Positions 19,051-27,296 of a stretch of 64,000 nt of DNA are shown one piece after another. Every line of letters starts with the position of its first letter. Position 1 is the stretch's first letter. Origin of the DNA: Rhodococcus sp. ARC_M5 (GTDB lineage: Bacteria; Actinomycetota; Actinomycetes; Mycobacteriales; Mycobacteriaceae). A program made the position numbers and the translations under genes. The notes beneath the pieces are model-generated. The model had not been told where the DNA came from and made no database searches. It saw nothing but the letters and a program-made list of their open reading frames with translations. Where the stretch lies: positions 558,001-622,000 of the forward strand of contig NZ_JALGQE010000001.1 of assembly GCF_022810405.1 (NCBI RefSeq). The letters are read 5' to 3'.

Positions 19051-19359
19051 TCACTGGCCGAATCGGGCATTGACGAAAAGAGCTGGGGCACTGGCGAGTC
19101 CGTAGCGATGCTGATCCTCGGGCCGGCCCCACAGATCCGATACCGCCGGAGCTTCGGCGACCACCGACGTTTGCGCAGCGGTCAGAACAGCAACCACGGC
19201 GGCGATGTCGGTGTCGGTGGGCTGTCCACGAAACGACCAACTGGGCGACGCAGCAACATGATTCGCTTCTGCGCTCACTGCGTCATGATTCGCTTCTGCG
19301 CTCGCTGCGTCATGATTCGCTTCTGCGCTCGCTGCGTCATGATTCGCTTCTGCGCTCAT
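19051..19359 (-). CDS. Acyl-CoA carboxylase epsilon subunit with N-terminal tandem repeats
   Basis: A 102-residue AccE-like protein. Residues 45-65 ([18 protein letters not shown]) match the short helical core of actinobacterial AccE subunits, which bind AccD and stabilise the holoenzyme. The C-terminal tail, about 75-102, includes a W-G-R-P-x-x-Q motif. The first 36 residues are unusual: about four copies of the nine-residue unit SAEANHDAA, written in 27-bp DNA repeats. The start codon overlaps the stop of accD by ATGA, so the two are coupled. Confidence 0.85.
   Translation of the reverse strand: MSAEANHDAASAEANHDAASAEANHDAVSAEANHVAASPSWSFRGQPTDTDIAAVVAVLTAAQTSVVAEAPAVSDLWGRPEDQHRYGLASAPALFVNARFGQ
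19260..19358. repeat. 27-bp tandem repeat, 3.7 copies, inside the epsilon-subunit gene
   Basis: Three full units (19260-19286, 19287-19313, 19314-19340) and an 18-base partial unit (19341-19358) differ at only one base (an a/g change at 19278). The period is a multiple of three, so copy-number changes keep the frame and add or remove nine residues. The last unit carries the epsilon start codon. Confidence 0.95.
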
Positions 19360-20966
19360 AGTGGGATGTTTCCGTGTTTCTTGGGTGGGAGGGTGACTTG
19401 TTTGCGTTCGAGCAGTCGTAGCGCGGTGACGATCTGGCCGCGTGTGTGGCTCGGCGGGATGACGGCATCGAGGTAGCCGCGTTCGGCAGCGATGTAGGGG
19501 TTGACGAGGGTGTCCTCGTATTCCTGCTGCAGTGTCAACCGGAGGGCGTCGACGTCCTCACCGTTCTTCGCGGCCTCCAACAGTTTCTTGCGGTAGACGA
19601 ACCCGACAGCACCGGAGGCTCCCATGACGGCGATCTGCGCGGTCGGCCACGCCAAATTCACGTCTGCTCCCATGTGCTTGGACCCCATCACGTCGTACGC
19701 CCCGCCGTACGCTTTGCGGGTGATGACGGTGATCTTCCCGACCGTCGCTTCCCCGTAGGCGTACAACAGTTTCGCCCCACGCCGGATGATGCCGTTGAAC
19801 TCCTGCCCCGTCCCGGGCAGAAACCCGGGTACATCGACCAGGGTGATGATCGGGACGTTGAAGCAGTCGCACGTGCGGACGAACCGGGCTGCTTTCTCGG
19901 AGGCATCGATATCGAGGGTGCCCGCGAACTGGGTGGGTTGATTGGCCACGATCCCCACCGACCGGCCGTCGATCCGCCCGAACCCGACGATGATGTTGCG
20001 GGCCCGACCTTCCTGGACTTCCAAGAACTCGTCGTCGTCGAGGATCCGGGTGATCACCTCGTGCATGTCGTACGGAGTGTTCGGCGAATCGGGGATCAGG
20101 GTGTCGAGTTCGAGATCCTCGGCGGTCAACGAATCCTCGATCGCCCCGACGATCGGATCCGACGCCACGGTGCGCGGGGCGTCGGCCCGATTGTTGCTCG
20201 GGAGGTAGGACAGGAGGTCTCGGACGTAGTCGAGGGCGTCCTGTTCGCCGGACGCGACGTAGTGCGCGACCCCGGATTTCTCCATGTGGGTGTGTGCGCC
20301 ACCGAGTTCTTCCATGGTGACGTTCTCGCCGGTGACGGTTTTGATGACGTCGGGGCCGGTGACGAACATCTGGCTCGTGCCGTCGACCATGACCACGAAA
20401 TCGGTCAGGGCCGGAGAGTAGACGTGCCCGCCTGCGGCGGGTCCCATGATCACCGAGATCTGCGGGATCACCCCGGACGCGCGGACGTTGCGGTGGAAGA
20501 TCTCCCCGTACAACCCGAGGGAGACCACACCTTCCTGGATGCGGGCTCCGGCACCTTCGTTGATCCCGACCAGGGGCCGGCCGGTCTTGATCGCCAGGTC
20601 CATCACCTTGACGATCTTCTCGCCGTAGATCTCCCCGAGCGAGCCACCGAAGACGGTCGCGTCCTGGGAGAACACGCACACATCGCGGCCGTCGACGGTG
20701 CCGTAGCCGGTGACGACACCGTCACCGAACGGCCGGTTGTCGGCCAACCCGAAATTTTGTGAGCGGTGCCGCGCCAACGCGTCGAGTTCGACGAACGAGC
20801 CCTCGTCCAGCAGGGCGGTGATCCGCTCCCGCGCGGTCAGCTTGCCCTTGGCATGGACCCGCTCCACCGCTGCCTCACCGGACGGAATCTCCGCAACCGC
20901 GAGACGTTTACGAAGATCGGCCAACTTACCCGCAGTGGTATGGATATCGGGTTCGGTCGTTGTCAT
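19356..20966 (-). CDS. Acyl-CoA carboxylase beta subunit (AccD5/PccB-like)
   Basis: A 536-residue carboxyltransferase that moves the carboxyl group from biotin to an acyl-CoA, probably propionyl-CoA and/or acetyl-CoA. It resembles mycobacterial AccD5 along its whole length: the [12 protein letters not shown] start, the oxyanion-hole glycines in [14 protein letters not shown], and the C-terminal PSHTRG and PPKKHGN blocks. The partners are the epsilon subunit (coupled by ATGA) and alpha. An acyl-CoA dehydrogenase gene lies 42 bases upstream, placing the enzyme in a catabolic operon. Confidence 0.95.
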   Translation of the reverse strand: MTTTEPDIHTTAGKLADLRKRLAVAEIPSGEAAVERVHAKGKLTARERITALLDEGSFVELDALARHRSQNFGLADNRPFGDGVVTGYGTVDGRDVCVFSQDATVFGGSLGEIYGEKIVKVMDLAIKTGRPLVGINEGAGARIQEGVVSLGLYGEIFHRNVRASGVIPQISVIMGPAAGGHVYSPALTDFVVMVDGTSQMFVTGPDVIKTVTGENVTMEELGGAHTHMEKSGVAHYVASGEQDALDYVRDLLSYLPSNNRADAPRTVASDPIVGAIEDSLTAEDLELDTLIPDSPNTPYDMHEVITRILDDDEFLEVQEGRARNIIVGFGRIDGRSVGIVANQPTQFAGTLDIDASEKAARFVRTCDCFNVPIITLVDVPGFLPGTGQEFNGIIRRGAKLLYAYGEATVGKITVITRKAYGGAYDVMGSKHMGADVNLAWPTAQIAVMGASGAVGFVYRKKLLEAAKNGEDVDALRLTLQQEYEDTLVNPYIAAERGYLDAVIPPSHTRGQIVTALRLLERKQVTLPPKKHGNIPL

Positions 20967-21008
20967 GCAGATGTCCCCTACGTTGTATGGAATGGGAGAT
21001 TGAGATCG

Positions 21009-22175
21009 TCAGTTCGTTGCAAGCGAGCGGGCAATCACCAGACGCTGAATCTGGTTGGTGCCCTCGAAGATCTGCGTGATCTTGGCGTCGCGCATGTATC
21101 GCTCGACGCGGAAGTCGCGGGTGTACCCGTAACCACCGAACACCTGCACCGCGTCGGTGGTCACCTTCATGGCTGCATCGGTGGCGATCAGCTTGGCCAC
21201 AGAAGCATTGCGGGAGTAAGGAAGTCCGGCGTCCCGGCGGCGAGCCGCGTCGAGATACGTCGCGCGTGCGGAGTCCACTGCCGCCGCCATGTCCGCCAGC
21301 ACGAATCCCAGGCCCTGGTGGTCGATGATCTTCTTGCCGAACGCTGTGCGCTCCTGCGCGTACTTCACAGCATCGTCGAGTGCGGCTTGCGCGATTCCGA
21401 CTGCAACAGCAGCGATTCCGAGCCGCCCTGCATCGAGCGCGCTGAAGGCGATCTGCAGCCCCTGCCCCTCCGCACCGATGCGCCACTCGGTCGGTACGTG
21501 CACGTCGTCGTAGTGCGCCGAGGTCGTCGGGATCGCGTGCAGCCCCATCTTCTCCTCGGGCTTGCCGAAGCTCAGGCCGTCGGTTCCATCCGGAACGAGA
21601 AAGCACGAGATGCCCTTCGATCCTTCGCCGGTCCGGGCGAACAGGTTGTAGAAGTCGGCCACTCCGCCGTGCGTGATCCACGCCTTCGAACCGTTCACCG
21701 TGTAGCCGCCCTCGGTCGGGGTGGCCTTGCAGCTCAAGGCTGCTGCGTCCGAACCGGCCTGCGCCTCGGACAGCGAGTAGGCACCGATCTGCGCCCCACC
21801 GAGCATGTCGGGAAGTTTGTCGGCTTTCTGCTGGTCGGTCCCGAACGCCATCACGGGATAGCAGGCCAAACCGTGCACGCTCACTGCAACGGCCACTGCT
21901 GCCCAACGCGATGCCAGCTCTTCGAGTACCTGGAGGTACACCTCGTACGGCTGGCCACCACCGCCCCACTCCTCCGCGTACGGCAGGCTCAGCAGCCCTG
22001 CTTCACCGAGAGTGGCGAACACGCCTGTCGGATAGGTCTCGCTGCGCTCGTGTTCGTCGACGATCGGGTCGAGCACCTTGTCTGCCACGTCGCGGGTCAG
22101 CGCGATGAGGTCGCGCGCTTCGGCGGTGGGCAACAGACGATCGACGGGCACGTGAACCTCCGGGATGTTCGGCAT
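21009..22175 (-). CDS. Acyl-CoA dehydrogenase
   Basis: A 388-residue flavoenzyme. The FAD/substrate motif YSLSEAQAGSD and the W-I-T-H-G loop are present, and the catalytic Glu is in QIFEGTNQIQRL near the C-terminus. It introduces the 2,3 double bond in an acyl-CoA; the co-operonic carboxylase suggests a short or branched-chain substrate such as isobutyryl-, isovaleryl- or 2-methylbutyryl-CoA. The start at 22175 directly abuts the first CAGTACTG repeat of the operator, which suggests a very short leader and repression by the divergent TetR. Confidence 0.93.
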   Translation of the reverse strand: MPNIPEVHVPVDRLLPTAEARDLIALTRDVADKVLDPIVDEHERSETYPTGVFATLGEAGLLSLPYAEEWGGGGQPYEVYLQVLEELASRWAAVAVAVSVHGLACYPVMAFGTDQQKADKLPDMLGGAQIGAYSLSEAQAGSDAAALSCKATPTEGGYTVNGSKAWITHGGVADFYNLFARTGEGSKGISCFLVPDGTDGLSFGKPEEKMGLHAIPTTSAHYDDVHVPTEWRIGAEGQGLQIAFSALDAGRLGIAAVAVGIAQAALDDAVKYAQERTAFGKKIIDHQGLGFVLADMAAAVDSARATYLDAARRRDAGLPYSRNASVAKLIATDAAMKVTTDAVQVFGGYGYTRDFRVERYMRDAKITQIFEGTNQIQRLVIARSLATN

Positions 22176-22236
22176 CAGTACTGAAGAATGATCCGCAGTA
22201 CTGATGCACAGTACTGCACAAGTCGATGCAGTACCA
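22176..22236. promoter_or_regulatory. TetR operator array of CAGTACTG repeats
   Basis: CAGTACTG occurs at 22176-22183, 22196-22203 and 22209-22216, with a CAGTAC copy at 22229-22234. The steps are 20, 13 and 20 bases. The central pair makes GTACTG-atgca-CAGTAC, a 17-bp TetR-type palindrome. It fills the space between the divergent acyl-CoA dehydrogenase and TetR genes. Confidence 0.75.
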
Positions 22237-22244
22237 TCTCCTCT

Positions 22245-22826
22245 GTGAACGCACCCGTGACCTCGCATGCCACGGCGCGCCGTTCCGAACTCTTCGACCA
22301 GCTCGTCAGCCTGTTTCTGGCGGAGGGCTTCGCACACCTGACGCTCGATACCATCGCGGCCCGGCTTCGGTGCTCCAAGTCCACCCTGTACACCCTGGCG
22401 TCGAGCAAGGATCAGCTGGTCGGCGGGGCCACCGTGCACTACTTCAAGTCCATGACGACCCAGGTCGAAAACGCCGTCGCCGAGGTCGACGGCACCCGCA
22501 ATCGCATCACCACGTACTTGACTGCGGTAGGCGCAGCGCTGGAATCGGCGTCCGAGCAATTCATGACCGACCTGGCGTCTCTCGAGGCCGCCCGCTCGGT
22601 GTACGAGCGCAATACCGCGATCGCTGCGCGCCGCGTCCAGGAGTTGATCAGCGAGGGCGTGGCCAGTGGCGAAGTACGTGATGTGCACGCGGCCTTCGTC
22701 GGCGATGTCGCTTCCTCTGTCATGGTCCGAATTCAGACTCGCGAGGTGTTCCGCCTGACCGGCCTCAGTGACGGAGACGCCTACCTCGAATTGGCGAAGT
22801 TGTTGACGGCGGGCATCGGAGCGTAG
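22245..22826 (+). CDS. TetR-family repressor of the acyl-CoA dehydrogenase/carboxylase operon
   Basis: A 193-residue regulator. The N-terminal helix-turn-helix is at about 14-55 (FAHLTLDTIAARLRCSKSTLYTLASSKDQLV), followed by the ligand-binding helical domain. The GTG at 22245 gives the usual length; no good ribosome site precedes it. It faces the acyl-CoA dehydrogenase across the CAGTACTG array and probably represses both promoters. The ligand is likely an acyl-CoA; this is inferred from the neighbours. Confidence 0.87.
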   Translation: MNAPVTSHATARRSELFDQLVSLFLAEGFAHLTLDTIAARLRCSKSTLYTLASSKDQLVGGATVHYFKSMTTQVENAVAEVDGTRNRITTYLTAVGAALESASEQFMTDLASLEAARSVYERNTAIAARRVQELISEGVASGEVRDVHAAFVGDVASSVMVRIQTREVFRLTGLSDGDAYLELAKLLTAGIGA

Positions 22827-22907
22827 TGCCGGAACCTGGGAATGAATCGACCCCGCCGAGCGCTGAGTTCTACGAACGTAGTTGATCCTTCAACGAGAGA
22901 GCACACG

Positions 22908-23927
22908 ATGAAGAAGATCGGATTCCTGTCCTTCGGACATTGGTCACCGTCCCCGCAGTCGCAGACACGATCGGCATCGGATGTGCTGTTGCAGTCGATC
23001 GACCTGGCGGTCGCGGCCGAGGAACTCGGAGCCGACGGCGCGTACTACCGCGTCCATCACTTCGCCAACCAGCTCGCCTCTCCGTTTCCGCTGCTTGCCG
23101 CCGTCGGTGCCAAGACGAACACCATCGAGATCGGCACCGGTGTCATCGACATGCGCTACGAGAATCCGTTCTACATGGCCGAGGACTCCGGCTCCGCCGA
23201 CCTCATCTCGGGCGGGCGTTTGCAGCTCGGCGTCAGCCGGGGATCGCCCGAGCAGGTCATCGAGGGCTACAGGTACTTCGGCTACGCACCCGCCGAGGGC
23301 TCCGATCATGCAGACATGGCGCGCGAGCACACCCGCATCTATCTCGATCTCCTAGAAGGCAAGGGCTTCGCGCAACCGAACCCGCGGCCGATGTTCCCCA
23401 ATCCGCCCGGCCTGCTGCGCCTCGAACCGCACGCACCGGGTCTGCGTCAGCGCATCTGGTGGGGAGCAGGCACCCGCGAGACGGCCGAATGGACAGCACG
23501 ACAGGGTATGAATCTGATGAGTTCGACGCTGTTGAGCGAGGACACCGGGGTGCCGTTCCATCAGCTGCAGGCCGAGCAGATCGAACGATTCCACAAGACG
23601 TGGAGCGACGCCGGGCACGATTTCGCTCCACGAACGTCCGTGAGCCGCAGTATCTTTCCGATAGTGAACGACCTCGATCGCGCCTACTTCGGCCGAGACG
23701 GAAGCGGCGACGATCAGGTCGGCTACCTCGACGGCGGCAAAGCCCGATTCGGCAAGACATACGCCGGAGAGCCCGATCGCCTGATCGAAGAACTGGCAGC
23801 GGACGAAGCGATCGCCGCCGCGGACACTCTGCTGCTCACCGTCCCGAACCAGTTGGGCGTCGAATACTGCGCGCATGTTCTGGAGACACTGCTGCGCGAC
23901 GTGGCCCCCGCACTGGGGTGGCGTTGA
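22908..23927 (+). CDS. LLM-class flavin-dependent oxidoreductase
   Basis: A 339-residue luciferase-like monooxygenase with a TIM barrel. The N-terminal strand KKIGFLSFGHW, a Y-R-V-H-H-F substrate loop (about 46-51) and the LGVSRGSPEQ flavin-phosphate region are typical. It uses reduced FMN or F420 supplied by another enzyme; which one cannot be told. ACGAGAGAG precedes the ATG. It follows the TetR gene by 81 bases on the same strand. The substrate is unknown. Confidence 0.87.
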   Translation: MKKIGFLSFGHWSPSPQSQTRSASDVLLQSIDLAVAAEELGADGAYYRVHHFANQLASPFPLLAAVGAKTNTIEIGTGVIDMRYENPFYMAEDSGSADLISGGRLQLGVSRGSPEQVIEGYRYFGYAPAEGSDHADMAREHTRIYLDLLEGKGFAQPNPRPMFPNPPGLLRLEPHAPGLRQRIWWGAGTRETAEWTARQGMNLMSSTLLSEDTGVPFHQLQAEQIERFHKTWSDAGHDFAPRTSVSRSIFPIVNDLDRAYFGRDGSGDDQVGYLDGGKARFGKTYAGEPDRLIEELAADEAIAAADTLLLTVPNQLGVEYCAHVLETLLRDVAPALGWR

Positions 23928-24011
23928 TCACTCGGTGACCATGGGCGATTGGTTTCGGCGGATACGGGTACTGGCAGCAGGTTCACCCGCCCCCACCTGC
24001 CAGGAGTCCCC

Positions 24012-24818
24012 ATGCTCAAACGCGACGTATCCGCGCGCCTCGATGTAGACATCACCGCCGCCACCACTCTCGAATTCCAGATCGCCATCGCACCGCACCC
24101 CGGTACGACGGTCACCGAATCGCTCTCCTTCGTTCTCGACGGTAACCCCGTCGAGGCGAAGGAAGTGAGCGGACCGCACGGCAACCGCATTCACGTCATG
24201 CCCGCCGACGTCGGCAACTTGCAGGTCTCGTACGACGCCACCATCCTGGGCAACACCACCCCGGCCCCCGTCACCGACTACGACATGTCGCTCTACCTCC
24301 GGCCCAGCCGTTACGCCGAAGCAGACAAGTTCTACGGCTTCGCCGCAACAGAATTCGGCGACTACGCCGATTCCGAGGAACTGCTGGCCAAGATCTCTGC
24401 CTGGGTGGGCGCACGCCTGAATTACGTTCCGGGAAGCAGTGATCCGATCGACGGTGCCGTCGACACGCTGCTCGCCGGACAGGGCGTCTGCCGGGACTAC
24501 TCGCACCTCGTGGTCGCCATGCTGCGTGCGGTCAACGTTCCGGCTCGACTGGTTGCGGTGTACGCACCCGGCTGCGATCCGATGGACTTTCACGCTGTTG
24601 CCGAAGCGTTCGTGGGCGGGCAGTGGCGTGTCGTCGATGCCACGTGCCTGGCACCTCGCTCGACACTGGTCCGGATCTCGGTGGGTCGCGATGCCGCCGA
24701 CACCGCATTCCTGGACAACCACAAGGGTGCCATCACACTGAACAGTTCCGTGGTCACAGCCGTGGTCGACGGCGAACTCCCCCAGGATGACATCACCGAG
24801 CTGATCTCCCTCACCTGA
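24012..24818 (+). CDS. Transglutaminase-like cysteine protease domain protein
   Basis: A 268-residue protein. An N-terminal beta-rich domain (1-90) is followed by the transglutaminase-like core. The catalytic triad C160 (GQGVCRDYSHL), H194 (MDFHAVAEAF) and D209 (WRVVDATCLA) is intact. Relatives act as proteases or amidases in cell-wall or peptide processing; no signal peptide is seen, so this one is probably cytoplasmic. The ATG at 24012 has CAGGAG upstream. Confidence 0.87.
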   Translation: MLKRDVSARLDVDITAATTLEFQIAIAPHPGTTVTESLSFVLDGNPVEAKEVSGPHGNRIHVMPADVGNLQVSYDATILGNTTPAPVTDYDMSLYLRPSRYAEADKFYGFAATEFGDYADSEELLAKISAWVGARLNYVPGSSDPIDGAVDTLLAGQGVCRDYSHLVVAMLRAVNVPARLVAVYAPGCDPMDFHAVAEAFVGGQWRVVDATCLAPRSTLVRISVGRDAADTAFLDNHKGAITLNSSVVTAVVDGELPQDDITELISLT

Positions 24819-24841
24819 TCCGCCGACCGACAGGGCCGTTA

Positions 24842-24857
24842 TGTGAGCTACATCACA
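24842..24857. promoter_or_regulatory. CRP/GlxR-type binding site
   Basis: The sequence is TGTGAGCTACATCACA. It matches TGTGA-N6-TCACA perfectly and also fits the GlxR form with central TA. It is centred about 85 bases upstream of the csbD start. A second inverted repeat, GTTTTC-ggccgt-GAAAAC (24867-24884), lies between it and the gene. It suggests cAMP-dependent control. Confidence 0.65.
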
Positions 24858-24934
24858 GCAGCGTTTGTTTTCGGCCGTGAAAACCGACTAAGTATCCGTT
24901 ACCAACAATCACAGCCACCTGAGAGGGCAACAGC

Positions 24935-25105
24935 ATGAGCTTCATCGACAAGGCCAAGAACGCAGCAGAAGACGCAATCGGCAAGGCGAAGGAAGTTGTC
25001 GGCGACGCCACGAACAACAACGACCTCGAGGCCGAAGGCAAGAAGGACCAGGGTTCGGCAGGCGTGAAGAAGGTCGGCGAGAACATCAAGGACACCTTCA
25101 AGTAA
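24935..25105 (+). CDS. CsbD family general-stress protein
   Basis: A 56-residue hydrophilic, Lys/Glu/Asp/Asn-rich protein. The pattern of K-A-K-x-A-A-E-D-A-I-G-K at the start and E-G-x-x-D-Q-x-x-G-x-x-K in the middle is the CsbD family. Homologues are induced by general stress in many bacteria; the molecular role is unknown. GAGAGGG sits about eight bases before the ATG. A perfect CRP/GlxR-type site lies upstream and a terminator 13 bases after the stop. Confidence 0.88.
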   Translation: MSFIDKAKNAAEDAIGKAKEVVGDATNNNDLEAEGKKDQGSAGVKKVGENIKDTFK

Positions 25106-25118
25106 CCCCCGATCTCAT

Positions 25119-25153
25119 CGAGTGCCGCCGATCTCGATGATCGGCGGCACTCG
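25119..25153 (+). terminator. csbD terminator
   Basis: A 15-bp perfect stem (25119-25133 with 25139-25153) has a 5-base loop and is followed by CCTTTC. It begins 13 bases after the csbD stop codon and separates it from the LapA-like gene at 25197. Confidence 0.85.
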
Positions 25154-25196
25154 CCTTTCACCCCACCCACTGCACACCAGGAAACGGATTCCCCTC

Positions 25197-25457
25197 ATGA
25201 CCACATCGACGGACACGACCAAGACCACCAAGCGTCGCGGCGGATTCGCCTCGAAGTTCGCCCTCCTCATCACGCTCGTGCTCGTGGCAGCACTCGTGAT
25301 CTTCGTGCTACAGAACACGATTCACACGAACATCAACTTCCTGGGCTGGAACTTCGATCTCGCCCAGGGCGTCTCCCTACTCGGCGCAGCAGTCGTCGGA
25401 GCCGTCATCACGCTGACTGCGACCGCTGCGCTCAAGGTTCGACGCGCAGTCCGATGA
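25197..25457 (+). CDS. LapA-like (DUF1049) small membrane protein
   Basis: An 86-residue protein with a Thr/Lys-rich N-terminus (1-19) and two transmembrane segments at about 22-40 and 55-75. The first ends in FVLQN and is followed by N-I-N-F-L-G-W, as in the LapA_dom/DUF1049 family. LapA-type proteins are linked to LPS assembly in Gram-negatives; the actinobacterial role is unknown. It overlaps the next small gene by ATGA. Confidence 0.82.
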   Translation: MTTSTDTTKTTKRRGGFASKFALLITLVLVAALVIFVLQNTIHTNINFLGWNFDLAQGVSLLGAAVVGAVITLTATAALKVRRAVR

Positions 25458-25696
25458 TTCCTTTGCTCGCACGCAAGTACCTGTACCGATACCTCATCGT
25501 CGCGATCGGCCTACCGATCCTCGCTCGACTCTTGGCCTTCGCCGGTCAGAGCCTCGAAAAGCGAACGGGAAAGGACAACGTCGTGTCCAAGGGCTTGAAA
25601 TCGGCCGGCAGATTTGCGCAGAAACGAGCCGATAAGTCGCAGGGCAAGAAGGAACGCAAATCCCGACACACCCTCGGCCAGGCCGGGTCTCGGTAG
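25454..25696 (+). CDS. Small basic membrane-associated protein
   Basis: An 80-residue protein with one hydrophobic helix at about 10-33 and a strongly basic C-terminal tail rich in Lys, Arg and Ser. It starts within the stop codon of the LapA-like gene (ATGA), so the two are translationally coupled and probably act together. I do not recognise a named family. Confidence 0.7.
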   Translation: MIPLLARKYLYRYLIVAIGLPILARLLAFAGQSLEKRTGKDNVVSKGLKSAGRFAQKRADKSQGKKERKSRHTLGQAGSR

Positions 25697-25894
25697 AGAT
25701 CGTTCAACGCTTCCCGAAGCACAGTTCGATCGTCGAACTCGACAAGTTCTCGGCCGTAGGGCTGCTCTGTATCGCAGCCTCGGCCCGCGACAACGACAAC
25801 ATCGTCGGGTTCGGCGATCTCCGCTGCGAGGGCCTACGGCGTCGCACCGACAACTCGGCCTGTCGACTCCGGGATCCGTCGGCCGCGGACTGGG

Positions 25895-26200
25895 TCAATG
25901 ACCCGCCGGGTCGGTGAGGGATTTGCCCTCCCGAGCCTTGACGCGCCTACGCTCCAGAAGCACCAAGGTAACTCCGGCCAACAGCAGAACCGTCGCGGCA
26001 ATTGCCCCGATCCACACCCAACCGGTGAAGCCGTAACCAGCTGCGGTGAGGGTGAGACCGAGGCTCACCAGCGCCACTCCGATGCAGATGTAGCCCGGCC
26101 AGTTCCGCGTGTCGACGATCGCCTCACCCGCGTGCCCGCGGGTCGTCCGATCGTCGTCAGTGGCTCCGGCGTCGGCTTCGCTCGTGTTCTCGTCTGACAT
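25895..26200 (-). CDS. Two-TM hypothetical membrane protein
   Basis: A 101-residue protein with an acidic hydrophilic N-terminus (1-40), two hydrophobic helices (about 46-68 and 72-92) and a short basic tail. GGAGGGG lies upstream of the ATG at 26200. I see no family signature beyond the two-helix pattern. It is the only minus-strand gene between the small-membrane-protein pair and the kinase gene. Confidence 0.65.
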   Translation of the reverse strand: MSDENTSEADAGATDDDRTTRGHAGEAIVDTRNWPGYICIGVALVSLGLTLTAAGYGFTGWVWIGAIAATVLLLAGVTLVLLERRRVKAREGKSLTDPAGH

Positions 26201-26303
26201 AAGGATCCCCTCCGGATGCGGACCGTTCATCCCAATCGAGACAAACCGTCCACGACGGCTGCCCGCTCGAGACCGGAGATAAACCTGACGGCGGAAGCGA
26301 TTG

Positions 26304-27095
26304 TCAGTCGTGCCAACTCACCGCGGCGAACGGAGCGTTGCTCGTCAGTCGGCCGACGATGCCCGCGTGCGCGAAGCTCTTGGCCGTGGCCACCGCATCC
26401 TGCACCTCCGCGCCCTTGGCAAGCTCGGCGGTGATGGCAGCCGCGAACACACATCCAGCTCCCGAGACCCGCTCGTCGCCCACTTTGGGGGCGCGCAGCA
26501 CTGTCAGTTCGGAACCGTCGTAGACGACATCGACGGCTTCGTCGCCGGGCAACCCTGCACCACCCTTGACCACCACGTAGCGGGGCCCGAGTTCGGCAAT
26601 GCGCTTCGCAGCCTCGCGCAAGTCGTCGACGGTCGAGATGGCGTCCATTCCGGACAACGTCTGCGCCTCGAACAGGTTGGGCGTGATCACGGTGGCCAGC
26701 GGGAGAATGTCGCGCCGGAGAGCGTTGTCGGTGTCGAGTGCAGCGCCCGGCTCCTGGCCCTTGCAGATCAGTACCGGATCGACCACCACATGCCGCCACG
26801 GCTGCAGACGCAACGAGGTCGCCACTGTCTCGACGGTACCGGGCGTACCGAGCATGCCGATCTTGACGACGTCGAGATCGTGTGCGGCCGTGGCCACTTC
26901 GATCTGATCGGCGATGACCGAGCTGTCGATGGGAACGAAACGGTGGCTCCAGCCCGACTTGGGGTCGAACGACACGATGCACGTGATCGTTCCGACGCCG
27001 TACACCCCGAGTCGCTCGAATGTCTTGAGATCGGCCTGCAGACCAGCTCCGCCGGTGGCTTCCGAACCTGCGATGACATACGCGATTGTCGACAT
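26304..27095 (-). CDS. ThiD/PdxK-type phosphomethylpyrimidine/pyridoxine kinase
   Basis: A 263-residue ribokinase-fold kinase. The N-terminal VIAGSEATGGAGLQADLKTF block binds the pyrimidine or pyridine substrate. The C-terminal GxGC anion hole is in VSGAGCVFAAAI, with DxxK-type features in VVVKGG. It phosphorylates hydroxymethylpyrimidine(-phosphate) for thiamine or pyridoxal for vitamin B6. The GVYGVGTIT segment resembles the Bacillus PdxK-type subgroup, so B6 salvage is possible. The start ATG at 27095 is the natural one; no TPP riboswitch is seen. Confidence 0.88.
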   Translation of the reverse strand: MSTIAYVIAGSEATGGAGLQADLKTFERLGVYGVGTITCIVSFDPKSGWSHRFVPIDSSVIADQIEVATAAHDLDVVKIGMLGTPGTVETVATSLRLQPWRHVVVDPVLICKGQEPGAALDTDNALRRDILPLATVITPNLFEAQTLSGMDAISTVDDLREAAKRIAELGPRYVVVKGGAGLPGDEAVDVVYDGSELTVLRAPKVGDERVSGAGCVFAAAITAELAKGAEVQDAVATAKSFAHAGIVGRLTSNAPFAAVSWHD

Positions 27096-27250
27096 GCCAT
27101 CAGTATGACAACGCGGAATCGACGGCGAATCAGGTGGTCGCATCCGATTGGGTCCGGCAGTTTCGGGGCATATGACCACTTCGGGTCGTCTCCGACGACC
27201 ACGCCGCGCGATACATCGACTTCGAGCCCAGGAGCAGCGGCGCACGATCT

Positions 27251-27266
27251 GTGATCGTGCGATCAC
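27251..27266. promoter_or_regulatory. Palindrome upstream of the SRPBCC-permease-CrtI operon
   Basis: GTGATC-gtgc-GATCAC, a perfect 6-bp inverted repeat, lies 31 bases upstream of the SRPBCC start codon. It is a plausible operator; no regulator gene is adjacent. Confidence 0.45.
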
Positions 27267-27296
27267 GCGACACGACGAGAGTTCGGAGGCCGAACA

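Noticed and set aside
17693-19105. A 470-codon open frame on the plus strand
   Set aside because: It runs antisense to the carboxylase alpha gene. The composition is low-complexity Gly/Asp/Gly-Val and shows no domain.
19260-19358. A CRISPR-like array
   Set aside because: Units are contiguous, with no spacers, and keep an open frame inside the epsilon-subunit gene; no cas gene is near.
19446-20762. A 438-codon open frame on the plus strand
   Set aside because: It is antisense to the carboxylase beta gene, which matches AccD5 along its whole length.
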